From Candidatus Foliamicus numerosus (GTDB taxonomy: Bacteria > Pseudomonadota > Gammaproteobacteria > Steroidobacterales > Foliamicaceae), in NCBI GenBank assembly GCA_028285945.1, contig JAPYNE010000063.1, forward strand, positions 1-49,677: DNA of 49,677 nucleotides. Direction: 5' to 3'. The number at the start of each line of letters is the position of its first letter. The stretch's first letter is position 1. This document shows positions 1 through 8,446 of this stretch, in pieces. The notes under the pieces were generated by a model. The model had not been told where the DNA came from. It ran no database searches and worked only from the letters and a program-made list of their open reading frames with translations. The position numbers were made by a program, and so were the translations under genes.

Positions 1-52
1 CCCAGCAGAGCCGCCGCCTGCTCCTGCGTCAGATAGTCGCCTTCTCAGTCAC
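1..52 (-). pseudogene. 5' end of an HTH/excisionase-like gene with an apparent frameshift, cut by the window edge
   Basis: On the minus strand a GTG at 52-50 follows a strong Shine-Dalgarno (GAGGAGG), but its frame stops after seven codons (MTEKATI). Another frame through the same bases reads EGDYLTQEQAAALLG, which resembles the start of MerR/excisionase-type helix-turn-helix domains. That frame has a stop immediately upstream and no start codon of its own. Dropping a duplicated GA in the GAGA at the junction would join the GTG to the HTH-like frame. This may be a real frameshift, a sequencing error, or chance; only about 15 residues are visible. Confidence 0.3.
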
Positions 53-219
53 GAAGTGCCTCCTCAAACATCCCCAAACGCCTCCACTCTCGTTGCTTGG
101 CCAATCCCATCCCGTGTGCCCCTCTAAAATCAAGAAACGTGCGAGGATGCGACCGGACACTTCATGTGCTCTAAAACCGGATAATATATCTTCTCTATAA
201 AAATAGTTTATAAAAACTA

Positions 220-248
220 TTGACATTTTGATTTTATGGCTATATCGT
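220..248 (+). promoter_or_regulatory. Candidate sigma70 promoter
   Basis: A perfect -35 hexamer TTGACA lies at 220-225 in a very AT-rich stretch. A 17-bp spacer leads to TATCGT at 243-248 (4/6 match to TATAAT); TATATC at 241-246 is an alternative with a 15-bp spacer. Transcription would start near 255, just upstream of the ribosome binding site of the gene at 283. No other feature was seen between 53 and 282. Confidence 0.45.
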
Positions 249-282
249 GTGCGTCCAACAAGTGATCCAAACGGAGGAACAA

Positions 283-573
283 ATGTCTAGAACCCGCCAC
301 ATGTGCAAGCGAATGAATCAACGAGGCTTCGATAACAAGCTCATGTCTATCATTGAAGAATTCGTGAAACCTGTTTCGTGCAGGGAAGGAGCCTACAAAT
401 ACTGTCTAAACAAGAAGACGATCCAACAGGTGCTTGACCGATTCAATCAGATTAAAAAGCAACTTGTGAACGCGCATGACAAAGGCGGCGCGGTGGTTGT
501 CGCTACTCCTGATGGGCTCCAAATTACGACTTACCGACCGGATTCCTACCGTCGGCCAAAACGCAAAAGATGA
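283..573 (+). CDS. Small DUF4258-like protein (96 aa)
   Basis: ATG 283 is preferred over the upstream GTG 247 because GGAGG sits seven bases ahead of it and the likely promoter places transcription start near 255. The protein begins with an MSRTRHMCKRMNQRGF stretch and ends with GGAVVVATPDGLQITTYRP followed by a basic tail. This 'H..RM.QRG ... VVV.. DG.IIT.YRP' pattern resembles DUF4258/RelE-like small domains, some of which are toxins. The 3' end overlaps the next gene by 4 bp, so the two are probably translated together. A toxin-like, nucleic-acid-binding or regulatory role for the island is possible; the family call is tentative. Confidence 0.6.
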   Translation: MSRTRHMCKRMNQRGFDNKLMSIIEEFVKPVSCREGAYKYCLNKKTIQQVLDRFNQIKKQLVNAHDKGGAVVVATPDGLQITTYRPDSYRRPKRKR

Positions 574-2351
574 ACGCCAAACCTTCCAACGCAAAAACAA
601 GAAACTTGGTTACGAGTGTATTCGATAACCTGTGGATCAGTACAGTCGTACGACCGAACATACCACCTGCCGATTATGTCTCGAGCTTGTCGCAACTGTG
701 TGTATTAAGCACGTTGGCAAGGAAGGACAAGACCTTTCGGAAAATCTGCTTTGGCGCAGCGAACGAAAATAGGCCGCACATCAAAGAGTTCTTGGATGCC
801 GCAGTCGAGGCTTTGGGCAGAGTCAGGCCAAGCACTTCGGAAAATCTGCTTGACATCTCCGCGCCGTTTTGGCCTTTGTTGCACCCGAACTGGATTTATG
901 GGGTGCTCAATGGGTTTAAGGAACGAAGACTCGGTGCCGAAGAGGCTGGTCAGTGGCTATTGCAGCAAGCTCGTGAAGAACTGCACATTGGCGCGCATAT
1001 TCCGAAGGGTGTTTTCGAACTTGTGGCAGCCTTGGAGCCACGGGCGCAGTCCATCTATCTTCCGTTCGAGGCCTCCGCTTTGGCTTTGTTTGAGCTAACC
1101 AGCCGAAAGCATCAGATCACCCTACGGCCCGGCACAGAATGGTGTGCGACCCTCTTGCGGCGAGCACTATTCACTGCCGATCGGCAAGCAACCATTCAAG
1201 CGTTGAACCCCTACTCTGGAAGCGGGGCACCCGAGGCGGACTTGGCCGTCGTTTTCCCTCCTTTTGCCGAACGCCCAGAGTCTTCGCCGGATTCTGCGTT
1301 GCCCAAATTCTTTCGCAAAAATACCCGCTTCCCATCGGAAGAGTTGGCATTGGCCAGCATGGCCGAAGATGCAGGCAAAACGGTTGTCACCCTAGTGACT
1401 TCCGGCACTCTTTTTCGGAGAGGGCGCAGCGAAACCTTGAGGGAGTGGGTTACGGACAGGCTTGGATTGAGCTGGGTTGTGGAATTTCCACCTACACCTA
1501 ACATGCTTGCTGGCACATCCATTGGCTATTCACTTCTTGCCATGCATCCGCGCCGACCTTCCGAAAATAGCACGGTAAGGTTGATTCTCGCTGATTCTGA
1601 TGCGTTGTCTAATCGGTCCTCGCAGTGGGAGCATCTAGCCGGAGTCGTGGGAGCAACTTCAGGCGTCAATGGGAGCACAACGGTTGATGTCAAACGCTCG
1701 GACATTCGCAATAACGATTACCTGCTTACTCCGGCCAGATATCAGAAACAGCAATTGGAGGAGCTTCTTGAAAATTCTCGGGTCGCAAGTCTTCGCAGCC
1801 TTTGCACCATTATTCTCCCTGCGCTAATCCGCAACTCGGATGCCGAAGGCACGCAGGCTTACTTCGAGGTGCTGTTGTCCGATTTTCAGCCGGATGGCAC
1901 AGTAGAGCAAGGTTCGGGACGCAAATTCCTAGATGCCGCGACGGAACGCCAAGCGCGGCGACAATTGCTCCTGCCCGGCGACATCCTACTGGGCATCAAG
2001 GGCAGTATTGGCAAAGTCGCAATGGTTACGGAAGCAGCAGATGAACGCTTGCTTGCCAATTCCTCCACAGCAATATTGCGGTTGGAGGACCGCGATCGTA
2101 TTGCTGATCCAACCTACCTGCTGCGCTACTTGGCCCAACCCGCCGTCAAGGAGTTCCTAGAGGCGGTTTCGGGCGGCGCCGCGATCCGGTTTGTGCGCCG
2201 CAAGGATCTGGCCGCGTTGCGCGTTCCAATTCATCCTCCAGAGCGTCAAGCCGAAATCTTGCAAGCTCACGAACGCATTGTCGCGGCCTTCGCCAAATCG
2301 CGGCAGTATGCGGACAACGCCCGCAGATTGAACGAGCGTGCATTCAAGTAA
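570..2351 (+). CDS. HsdM-like N6-adenine methylase pseudoenzyme fused to an HsdS-type target recognition domain (593 aa)
   Basis: The N-terminal ~330 residues follow the type I HsdM layout: helical region, Rossmann methylase core, and a late-core block (VVTLVTSGTLFRRGRSETL, then GTSIGYSLLAMHPRR) typical of HsdM. The key sites are altered. The SAM-binding motif normally DPxxGSG reads LPFEASA (164-170), and the catalytic NPPF reads FPPF (229-232). Residues ~380-593 form an HsdS-like specificity half: LLTPARY, then LLPGDILLGIKGSIGKVAMV (~467-486), and an RxPIHPPERQAEI ending with a helical tail. It therefore looks like a DNA-recognition protein on a dead methylase scaffold. It sits between a DUF4258-like gene (4-bp overlap) and a helicase gene. 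Active Type IIG/BREX-like methylation cannot be excluded but is unlikely with these substitutions. Confidence 0.75.
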   Translation: MNAKPSNAKTRNLVTSVFDNLWISTVVRPNIPPADYVSSLSQLCVLSTLARKDKTFRKICFGAANENRPHIKEFLDAAVEALGRVRPSTSENLLDISAPFWPLLHPNWIYGVLNGFKERRLGAEEAGQWLLQQAREELHIGAHIPKGVFELVAALEPRAQSIYLPFEASALALFELTSRKHQITLRPGTEWCATLLRRALFTADRQATIQALNPYSGSGAPEADLAVVFPPFAERPESSPDSALPKFFRKNTRFPSEELALASMAEDAGKTVVTLVTSGTLFRRGRSETLREWVTDRLGLSWVVEFPPTPNMLAGTSIGYSLLAMHPRRPSENSTVRLILADSDALSNRSSQWEHLAGVVGATSGVNGSTTVDVKRSDIRNNDYLLTPARYQKQQLEELLENSRVASLRSLCTIILPALIRNSDAEGTQAYFEVLLSDFQPDGTVEQGSGRKFLDAATERQARRQLLLPGDILLGIKGSIGKVAMVTEAADERLLANSSTAILRLEDRDRIADPTYLLRYLAQPAVKEFLEAVSGGAAIRFVRRKDLAALRVPIHPPERQAEILQAHERIVAAFAKSRQYADNARRLNERAFK

Positions 2352-2384
2352 TCCGGCGCAGCGTAAAAATAAGGAGACTGACTT

Positions 2385-2441
2385 ATGTATCCGATGGTTT
2401 TGGTCATCCACTGCTCAACGGGCAGATTTCAACGGCAGTAG
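2385..2441 (+). CDS. Possible 18-aa leader ORF coupled to the helicase
   Basis: An ATG at 2385 with a good Shine-Dalgarno (AAGGAG) opens an 18-codon frame, MYPMVLVIHCSTGRFQRQ, whose stop lies 3 nt before the helicase ATG at 2445. The helicase start has no convincing ribosome binding site of its own, so ribosomes ending here could reinitiate. The peptide may alternatively be meaningless sequence between two genes. Confidence 0.35.
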   Translation: MYPMVLVIHCSTGRFQRQ

Positions 2442-2444
2442 TTT

Positions 2445-4772
2445 ATGGAACACTTATTGCAAGAACTGAGAAAATTTGATGCGCTTCGGAACGGAGACGA
2501 GATCGCTTACGAGGTTGTAGAGGCTAGGTCTCCGGCCAACGCTAATGGGTCAGTCTTGAATTCTCTTTCTTCGAGTTTGATTCACGCTCTAAGCAAGCGC
2601 GGCATCCGGCAGCTTTACCAGCATCAAGCGGACGCGGTGCAGAGCGCGCTGAATGGTGCCAATATCGTCTTGCAGGCTCCGACGGCTAGCGGCAAGTCCC
2701 TCGCTTTTCAAATACCCATGATCGAGAAGCTGATCAATGAGGCCAGTGGCCACGCTCTCATGCTATATCCAACCAAAGCGTTGGCGCTCGACCAGAGGGA
2801 TCAACTTCAGCGGGTTTCGGGGCATTTGCATGCACGTGAAATTAGATCGTGGTGGTATGACGGAGATACAGACAAAGAGCATCGCAAGCTGTTGAGACAA
2901 AGCCCGCCGGCCATTCTGATCACGAACCCGGATATGCTTCATAACAGCTTCTTGGGGCATGCTGATCAGTGGCAGGGGTTCCTTAGATCACTCAAATTAG
3001 TGGTTATCGACGAGATTCATGAATATCGAGGCTATTTCGGATCCAACGTCTCCCTGATATTGAGACGCTTCTCTCATCATCTTGCCAAGCTGGGTGCGAA
3101 TCCTCAGTATTTTCTCTGCTCAGCGACCTGCGCTAACGCCAAAGAACATGCGCGCAATCTGACGGGGCATGACTTTGTTGAAGTGAGTGCAAGTAACCGC
3201 ATGCGTCCGCGAAGACACTTTTATTTCGTTAAGCCGGATATCCCGGATCACCAGTATTGGGATATCCTCCAACTCAGGACGGTCAAGGCGGGAATTGCTT
3301 GCCTTGCAAGTGGCAAGTCAGTCCTCGTGTTTTGCCCGACTCGGAAATTCGCGGAGGCATGTCATCCGATTGCTATGCAGCGGATTGATCAATATCGGGA
3401 ATCTGGCGAAAGGAACATTGATCCAAGCATGGTGAAAGTGTTTCGAGCGGGCCTCGGAAAAAAGGAACGGCACGACATTCAAACCGGCTTGAGGAACGGA
3501 TCAGTGCGTTTGATGTTCACTACGAATGCGCTTGAGCTCGGCATCGACATAGGGGGTCTGGATGGGGTCATTCTTGCGGGATTCCCTGATAGTATGATGT
3601 CCGCATGGCAGCGGATCGGGCGCGCCGGCCGCGACTGGAATAGCGAGGCATTTGTAATTTACTACGCCCGCAACAATCCTTTGGATCAGTTCTATGCATC
3701 AAACATCAAGACGTTTCTCAATAAGCCCCTTGATGATCTCGTGGTCAATCCAGGGAATGAGGATTTGATCGATAAGCATGTGCCATCACTTCTATTTGAA
3801 ACGCCGGATTTGGACAGCGGCGATACGGTACTGGGCGATGCGCTATACCGTGCTGCGGTCACTAAGCGCAAATCGGGCGCTGAGCCTGTGCGGAGTGGAA
3901 ATTGGCGCCCCCACCCAAGTTTGGACATTCGTGGCGGCGGGAGCAGCAACTTCGATCTCAAATATGGTTCTCAGACAATTGGGACCCTTTCAGGACAGCA
4001 GCAGTTTCGCGAAGCCTACGAAAAGGCGATATACATGCATGGGGGCAGGAAGTATCGTGTTAAGCGAATATCTTTCACGGGGAGTGGCGGGGAAATCACG
4101 TTGGATAATGTTGAGCCTTACTTGACTACCAATCCAGCAACATTTCGAACAGTTTCAGACCAAGATATTTATGATGGCAGGCGGTGGGCATCTAAGGGCA
4201 TTGATGTGCAGGTGTTTTACGGCAAGGTGTTAATTACGGAGGCGCTGAGCCACATCGAAGAAGTCGACGATCGAACCGGAGACGTAAGAGATAGGTGGTC
4301 CCCGCAGGCTAATTCGGCCAAGTTTGATAATGCGCACGCTTTTTGGGTGCATTCGGGCGCGCATGCAGACGAAGCAGCTGCGGGGGTGCCTGCTCTCCAG
4401 CATCTTCTGCGAGTGGGCGCTGTTTTCTCCATTCCTCTGGATGCCCACGATATTTTTCCCCATGCCGTAGTCAAGGATGGTAAAGCGTATATTGTCGAGA
4501 CTTGTCCCGGCGGGATCGGCATTGCTCGAAAGGCTCTGGAAAAATGGCGGAACATTCTTAGTGTCGGTATCGAAGTTGCGGAATCATGCAACTGCAAGAA
4601 GGGTTGTCCGAACTGCATCGTTCCGTCCCGATCCCGGGAGGAACTCGACAAAAGAGCGGGGATCTCACTCGCACATGCGCTACGCGAAGCCGCAGAAGGA
4701 GCCTTCGACTATAAGTTTGACAACGGCATTTGGGAGAAGCAGAGGACGAGGGCATCAACGATCCATGAGTAG
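2445..4772 (+). CDS. MrfA/Hrq1-type superfamily 2 DNA helicase with C-terminal Zn-binding cluster (775 aa)
   Basis: A DEAD/DEAH-type helicase: Walker A APTASGKS (78-85), DEIH box (189-192), SATCA motif III, and QRIGRAGR motif VI after the TTNALELGIDIG motif. The C-terminal region (DUF1998-like) contains CPGGIGIA and a four-Cys cluster CNCKKGCPNC (715-724). This matches Bacillus MrfA (YprA) and fungal Hrq1, 3'-5' helicases linked to mitomycin and crosslink repair, and is close to their usual length (~750 aa). DISARM systems carry DUF1998 on a separate protein (DrmB); here it is fused. The gene follows the methylase-like/TRD protein by 93 bp, containing an 18-codon leader ORF. Joint function in DNA defence or repair is inferred from neighbourhood only. 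Confidence 0.85.
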   Translation: MEHLLQELRKFDALRNGDEIAYEVVEARSPANANGSVLNSLSSSLIHALSKRGIRQLYQHQADAVQSALNGANIVLQAPTASGKSLAFQIPMIEKLINEASGHALMLYPTKALALDQRDQLQRVSGHLHAREIRSWWYDGDTDKEHRKLLRQSPPAILITNPDMLHNSFLGHADQWQGFLRSLKLVVIDEIHEYRGYFGSNVSLILRRFSHHLAKLGANPQYFLCSATCANAKEHARNLTGHDFVEVSASNRMRPRRHFYFVKPDIPDHQYWDILQLRTVKAGIACLASGKSVLVFCPTRKFAEACHPIAMQRIDQYRESGERNIDPSMVKVFRAGLGKKERHDIQTGLRNGSVRLMFTTNALELGIDIGGLDGVILAGFPDSMMSAWQRIGRAGRDWNSEAFVIYYARNNPLDQFYASNIKTFLNKPLDDLVVNPGNEDLIDKHVPSLLFETPDLDSGDTVLGDALYRAAVTKRKSGAEPVRSGNWRPHPSLDIRGGGSSNFDLKYGSQTIGTLSGQQQFREAYEKAIYMHGGRKYRVKRISFTGSGGEITLDNVEPYLTTNPATFRTVSDQDIYDGRRWASKGIDVQVFYGKVLITEALSHIEEVDDRTGDVRDRWSPQANSAKFDNAHAFWVHSGAHADEAAAGVPALQHLLRVGAVFSIPLDAHDIFPHAVVKDGKAYIVETCPGGIGIARKALEKWRNILSVGIEVAESCNCKKGCPNCIVPSRSREELDKRAGISLAHALREAAEGAFDYKFDNGIWEKQRTRASTIHE

Positions 4773-4846
4773 ATGAAGTGCCGATAACTCCCGCCATTCC
4801 TTGGCAGCGGGTCTGAGGAGGTTAGCGAATACCCTCCGATCGGATT

Positions 4847-5776
4847 TCAGCCTCCCGGGGGATTGAAATTCTTGACCCAAGCTTTGCCCTCGTGATTCCG
4901 AAGTACCTTAACAGTCACTGTTTGCTCAAAAATGATAGTAAGCAAGTGGTAAACAGTTAGGACTTCATCTTGAAACTCTTGATCGTCTTCCAATTGCTCG
5001 ATTTGTAGGCCCACATTCTGGCACTCATCTAATCCGATCCGTCGGGAGTGGCTCAGATGTGTAGCAACAGAATTGAAATACCGTGCAATCTTGGCTGCTT
5101 TCTTGCCGGCGTTATCTTCTCCAGAAAACATATACGCCTTCATGCCCAATTTCGCGATTTCTTCACCGCATTCAAGGGCGTATTGCGCTTGTTGCAAGAG
5201 CGATGGCCCCATTGCTTGGAGAATTGGGGCCCAAGCCACAGCGGTATCCTTGTCTTTTTTCAATTCCTTCTTCGCTCTATTAAATTGTGCGAGGATGCTA
5301 GATGCCGACACAGACTGGTTTCGGATTTGCAGTTGCGCATCAATAGGCCCCAATTGACTTTGGTTCCCCATAACTATTTTGTTGGAATTGAGCGCAATGA
5401 GTGTTCCGCCAGACATGGCGTAAACAGGGACGATCGACTCTATGTAGTCGAATTTGGCTCTCAAATAGTCGACAAAGGATTCTGTCGCAGTCATGGCCCC
5501 GCCGGGCGTATGGAGGATGAGGGATAGACCCTTATCAAAATCCAGCCCCTTGATTGATGCCATTAAACCATTAAGGTCCTCATGGTTAATCGCTGTGAGC
5601 CCCATCGGGACTGTAGGCTTTTGCTGTAGGAAACTTGAGGCATAAACGACGACATTAGTGTCTCTTCTCTTGGCGATGCGGCCAAGATAATCATTCAGTT
5701 GTGCGTCGATCCATTCTTTCTTGGCTTTGGGGCTCCATAGCTCAAATTCGCGGAGCAGGTCTGACCAACTCGGCAT
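4847..5776 (-). CDS. Serine dehydrogenase proteinase (SDH/ClpP-fold) family protein (309 aa)
   Basis: The sequence has the ClpP/SppA-like core: LILHTPGG (86-93), the nucleophile elbow VYAMSGGTLIAL with predicted catalytic Ser122, and SQLGPIDAQ (140-148), a signature of the SDH_sah family. A later THLSHSRRIG (239-248) gives candidate catalytic histidines. No signal peptide or transmembrane helix is visible, unlike many SppA proteins, so a cytoplasmic enzyme is expected. The gene starts 3 bp after the stop of a 62-aa gene on the same strand and converges with the helicase gene (74-bp gap). Substrate unknown; proteases of this kind occur in several phage-defence neighbourhoods, but that link is inference here. 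Confidence 0.8.
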   Translation of the reverse strand: MPSWSDLLREFELWSPKAKKEWIDAQLNDYLGRIAKRRDTNVVVYASSFLQQKPTVPMGLTAINHEDLNGLMASIKGLDFDKGLSLILHTPGGAMTATESFVDYLRAKFDYIESIVPVYAMSGGTLIALNSNKIVMGNQSQLGPIDAQLQIRNQSVSASSILAQFNRAKKELKKDKDTAVAWAPILQAMGPSLLQQAQYALECGEEIAKLGMKAYMFSGEDNAGKKAAKIARYFNSVATHLSHSRRIGLDECQNVGLQIEQLEDDQEFQDEVLTVYHLLTIIFEQTVTVKVLRNHEGKAWVKNFNPPGG

Positions 5777-5779
5777 AAC

Positions 5780-5968
5780 CTACGCGATTACTACCAGATC
5801 AGTAGGAACGTCCCAATTGCGTTCCATGTCCCTTGGTTCTTCTTCGTCTTTCGGGAGATTCGCAAGATCATTCAATTGCTGAAGATCCAGATATTGCTGA
5901 TACTGGGCGCGGGCGGCTGCAACCACTTTTTCCCAGACCTCTTGATCTGCCATGCGTTCGTTAGACAT
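5780..5968 (-). CDS. Small acidic protein of unknown function (62 aa)
   Basis: This frame has a strong Shine-Dalgarno (GGAGG, 7 nt before ATG 5968) and ends 3 bp before the start of the SDH-type protease gene, so it is almost certainly its operon partner. The protein is soluble, mostly helical in look and acidic (KDEEEPRDMERNWD near residues 40-53). No family was recognised. It could be an adaptor, inhibitor or substrate tag for the protease; nothing in the sequence decides between these. Confidence 0.65.
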   Translation of the reverse strand: MSNERMADQEVWEKVVAAARAQYQQYLDLQQLNDLANLPKDEEEPRDMERNWDVPTDLVVIA

Positions 5969-6083
5969 GTGTTTGCCTCCATTCTCGAAGGGCGATCATA
6001 TCACGCCCGTTCCACCATGAAGCGAAATGGAAGCCGGAGGATTGCCGGGAGCGCTGGCGGAGATATGGGCGTAGCAGCCGCTG

Positions 6084-6719
6084 TCACCAGCCGCCGGAAG
6101 CGATGAGTTGCTCGACACGCTCGCGGCGGCGCTCGCCGCTGGTTGAATAGCGATCGCCGCGGCCATCAAGGATGCGAGACATCCGCTGGCAGGTTGCTTC
6201 AAGATCGTCATTGATGAGCACATAATGAAAATCGCGCCACTTGCCCACATCTTCGCGAGCCTCCGATAAACGGCGCGCAAGCACCTCCGGCGAGTCGCTG
6301 TTGCGGCCCTCAAGGCGGCGCTGCAACTCGGCGTGCGAAGGCGGCAGCAGGAACACAGTCTCCGCCTCGGGCATGGCCGCGCGCACCTGCGCGGCCCCCT
6401 GCCAGTCGATCTCGAGGATCACCGTGCGCCCGCTTGCCAGTTTCCCTTCCACTTCCCTGCGGCTGGTTCCGTAGCGGTTGCCGAACACCTCGGCATGCTC
6501 CAGAAAGCCGTCGCCGCGGCGAATGGCATCGAACTCCCCGTCATCGACGAAGAAATAGTCCCGCTGTTGCCGTTCCTTCGCCCGCGCGGGGCGCGTGGTG
6601 TGCGAAACCGCGAGGCTGATTCCGGGATGGCCGTCAACCAAGCGCCGGACGATTGTGGTCTTGCCGGTGCCGGAAGGAGCGGAAACGACAAACAGCCGGG
6701 GCGCCGCTCCCGATGTCAC
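6084..6719 (-). CDS. gmk: Guanylate kinase
   Basis: Phosphorylates GMP to GDP with ATP in nucleotide salvage and synthesis. P-loop APSGTGKTT (residues ~14-22), the GMP-binding SHTTRPAR and DYFFVD segments, and VILEIDWQGA are all present, and the length of 211 aa is normal. The GTG start overlaps the yicC stop by 4 bp (GTGA), so the two genes are translationally coupled. The gene order yicC-gmk near rph is common in gammaproteobacteria and relatives. Confidence 0.96.
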   Translation of the reverse strand: MTSGAAPRLFVVSAPSGTGKTTIVRRLVDGHPGISLAVSHTTRPARAKERQQRDYFFVDDGEFDAIRRGDGFLEHAEVFGNRYGTSRREVEGKLASGRTVILEIDWQGAAQVRAAMPEAETVFLLPPSHAELQRRLEGRNSDSPEVLARRLSEAREDVGKWRDFHYVLINDDLEATCQRMSRILDGRGDRYSTSGERRRERVEQLIASGGW

Positions 6720-7582
6720 AGGATGTTCTGGGCCTGCTCCCGCATCTGCTCAACGAGAACCCGCATATCCACGGCCTCGTGCGTTCCCTTTGCATCGCTC
6801 GACTTGGCCGCTAGGGTATTGGCCTCCCGGCCGATTTCCTGAAGCAAAAAGTTGATCCGCTTGCCAATGGGCTCGCTGGCCTTGAGCGTAGCCCTCAACG
6901 CGGCCAGGTGCGCGTCGAGGCGATCCAGCTCTTCGCTGATGTCGTTGCGCATCATCAGCAGGGCCACTTCCTTCTCCAGCCGCTCCGCGTCCACCCGCAC
7001 CTGAATGGATTCCAGGCGCTCATGCATTTTTTTCCAGTTCTGTTGCCGCAAATCGGGAAAGCGAACGCGATATTGCTGGAGCAATTCCTCCATTTCCAAG
7101 CAGCGGCTTTCGATGGCGCTCTTCAGTGTGCTGCCTTCGCTCGCTTGCGCTTTGCGCAACTCGTCCAATGCCTTGTGGAGAAGCTTGCGCGCGTCGCCCG
7201 ACATGTGGCTCTGATCGGCCACCTGCTCCTCGATCACGCCAGGCCAGCGCATCACCTCCAGCGGGCTGACCGGCGCGGGCCGACGCATCTGCTCAGCAAG
7301 CACGCGGGCGTAACCAATCACGCGCACTGCCAATCGCGTGTTGATCTTGATGTTGTCCGCAAATTTCTCCGGCGGCCGCCAAGACAGTCGCGCATCCAGA
7401 TGCCCTCGACCGAGCCGGTGCGCCATAAGGCCGCGAAACTCCGGCTCAAGCTCCCGAAAAACTGCCGGCATGCGGAGGTCCACATCGAAATGCCGGTGAT
7501 TGACCGAGCGCAGCTCCCACTGCAGCCAGCCGTTCTCGCTGCGGTGCTCCGCCTTGGCGTAGCCTGTCATGCTTCGAATCAT
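6716..7582 (-). CDS. yicC: YicC family endoribonuclease/stress protein
   Basis: Starts with the hallmark MIRSMTGYAKAE and has VNHRHFDVDLRMP and the C-terminal block ...EIGREANTLAAKSSDA with helical character; 288 aa is the usual length. YicC proteins are reported as endoribonucleases acting in RNA turnover. It is upstream of and overlaps gmk by 4 bp, and is divergent from rph across a 128-bp gap that should carry both promoters. Confidence 0.94.
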   Translation of the reverse strand: MIRSMTGYAKAEHRSENGWLQWELRSVNHRHFDVDLRMPAVFRELEPEFRGLMAHRLGRGHLDARLSWRPPEKFADNIKINTRLAVRVIGYARVLAEQMRRPAPVSPLEVMRWPGVIEEQVADQSHMSGDARKLLHKALDELRKAQASEGSTLKSAIESRCLEMEELLQQYRVRFPDLRQQNWKKMHERLESIQVRVDAERLEKEVALLMMRNDISEELDRLDAHLAALRATLKASEPIGKRINFLLQEIGREANTLAAKSSDAKGTHEAVDMRVLVEQMREQAQNIL

Positions 7583-7710
7583 GTCTTATGTGTCGTTTTG
7601 CGCTTCCATAACAGCCGCAGCATGCAATTCTAGCCTGCCAGCGCGCGCCGGCCAGCGAAAATCGCTTGTTTATGCCTAATAATCCTTGGCAGCGATAAGA
7701 TAGCGCTCTT

Positions 7711-8442
7711 ATGCCGGAAAAAAAATCACCTAGGGAACGTCCCAGCGGTCGGGCGCCGGACGAGTTGCGGCCGGTACGTTTTGATATTGGCTACAGCAGG
7801 CACGCGCAGGGGTCGGCGCTGGCGCATTTCGGCGACACGCGCGTGCTATGCACCGCGAGCGTCGATGCTTCAGTGCCGAGGTTCCTGCGCGGATCAGGGC
7901 GCGGCTGGGTAACGGCGGAATACGGCATGCTGCCCGGTGCAACGCATACTCGCGGGCGTCGCGAAGCGGTTGCCGGAGGGCAGACCGGGCGCAGCATGGA
8001 AATCCAGCGGCTGATCGGAAGATCGCTTCGGGCCTGCGTCGATTTCGAGGCGCTGGGCGAGCGCACGGTCACCATCGATTGCGACGTGCTGCAGGCCGAC
8101 GGCGGCACCCGCACCGCGTCGGTGTGCGGCGGCTGGCTGGCGCTCACCCTGGCCTGCCGGCGAAAGTTCCGGCGCTACCCGCTGCACGGCCAGGTTGCCG
8201 CAATTTCCGTGGGGCTTTATCGCGGCCAAGCGGTGCTGGATCTCGACTATGCGGAGGACTCCGAGGCAGAGGCGGATGTCAACGTGGTAATGAACGAGGC
8301 CGGCGGCATCATCGAGGTGCAGGGAACCGCCGAATCGCACGCTTTCCTTCGCGGGGAACTCGACCGCATGCTGGACCTTGCCGACAGTGGCATCCAGCGG
8401 ATACTAACGGCGCAGGAACAGGCGCTGGAGCGGTCGGGCTAG
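7711..8442 (+). CDS. rph: Ribonuclease PH
   Basis: Phosphate-dependent 3'-5' exoribonuclease that trims tRNA 3' ends. The sequence contains the family blocks [59 protein letters not shown] and [16 protein letters not shown], with the arginines and acidic residues of the active site kept. 243 aa is full length. The rdgB gene starts 4 bp after its stop, so the pair is an operon, as in many proteobacteria. Confidence 0.96.
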   Translation: MPEKKSPRERPSGRAPDELRPVRFDIGYSRHAQGSALAHFGDTRVLCTASVDASVPRFLRGSGRGWVTAEYGMLPGATHTRGRREAVAGGQTGRSMEIQRLIGRSLRACVDFEALGERTVTIDCDVLQADGGTRTASVCGGWLALTLACRRKFRRYPLHGQVAAISVGLYRGQAVLDLDYAEDSEAEADVNVVMNEAGGIIEVQGTAESHAFLRGELDRMLDLADSGIQRILTAQEQALERSG

Positions 8443-8446
8443 CGCC

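Noticed and set aside
2445-5776. DISARM system
   Set aside because: The DUF1998-like cluster is fused to the helicase, and DrmB, DrmC and an active methylase are missing.
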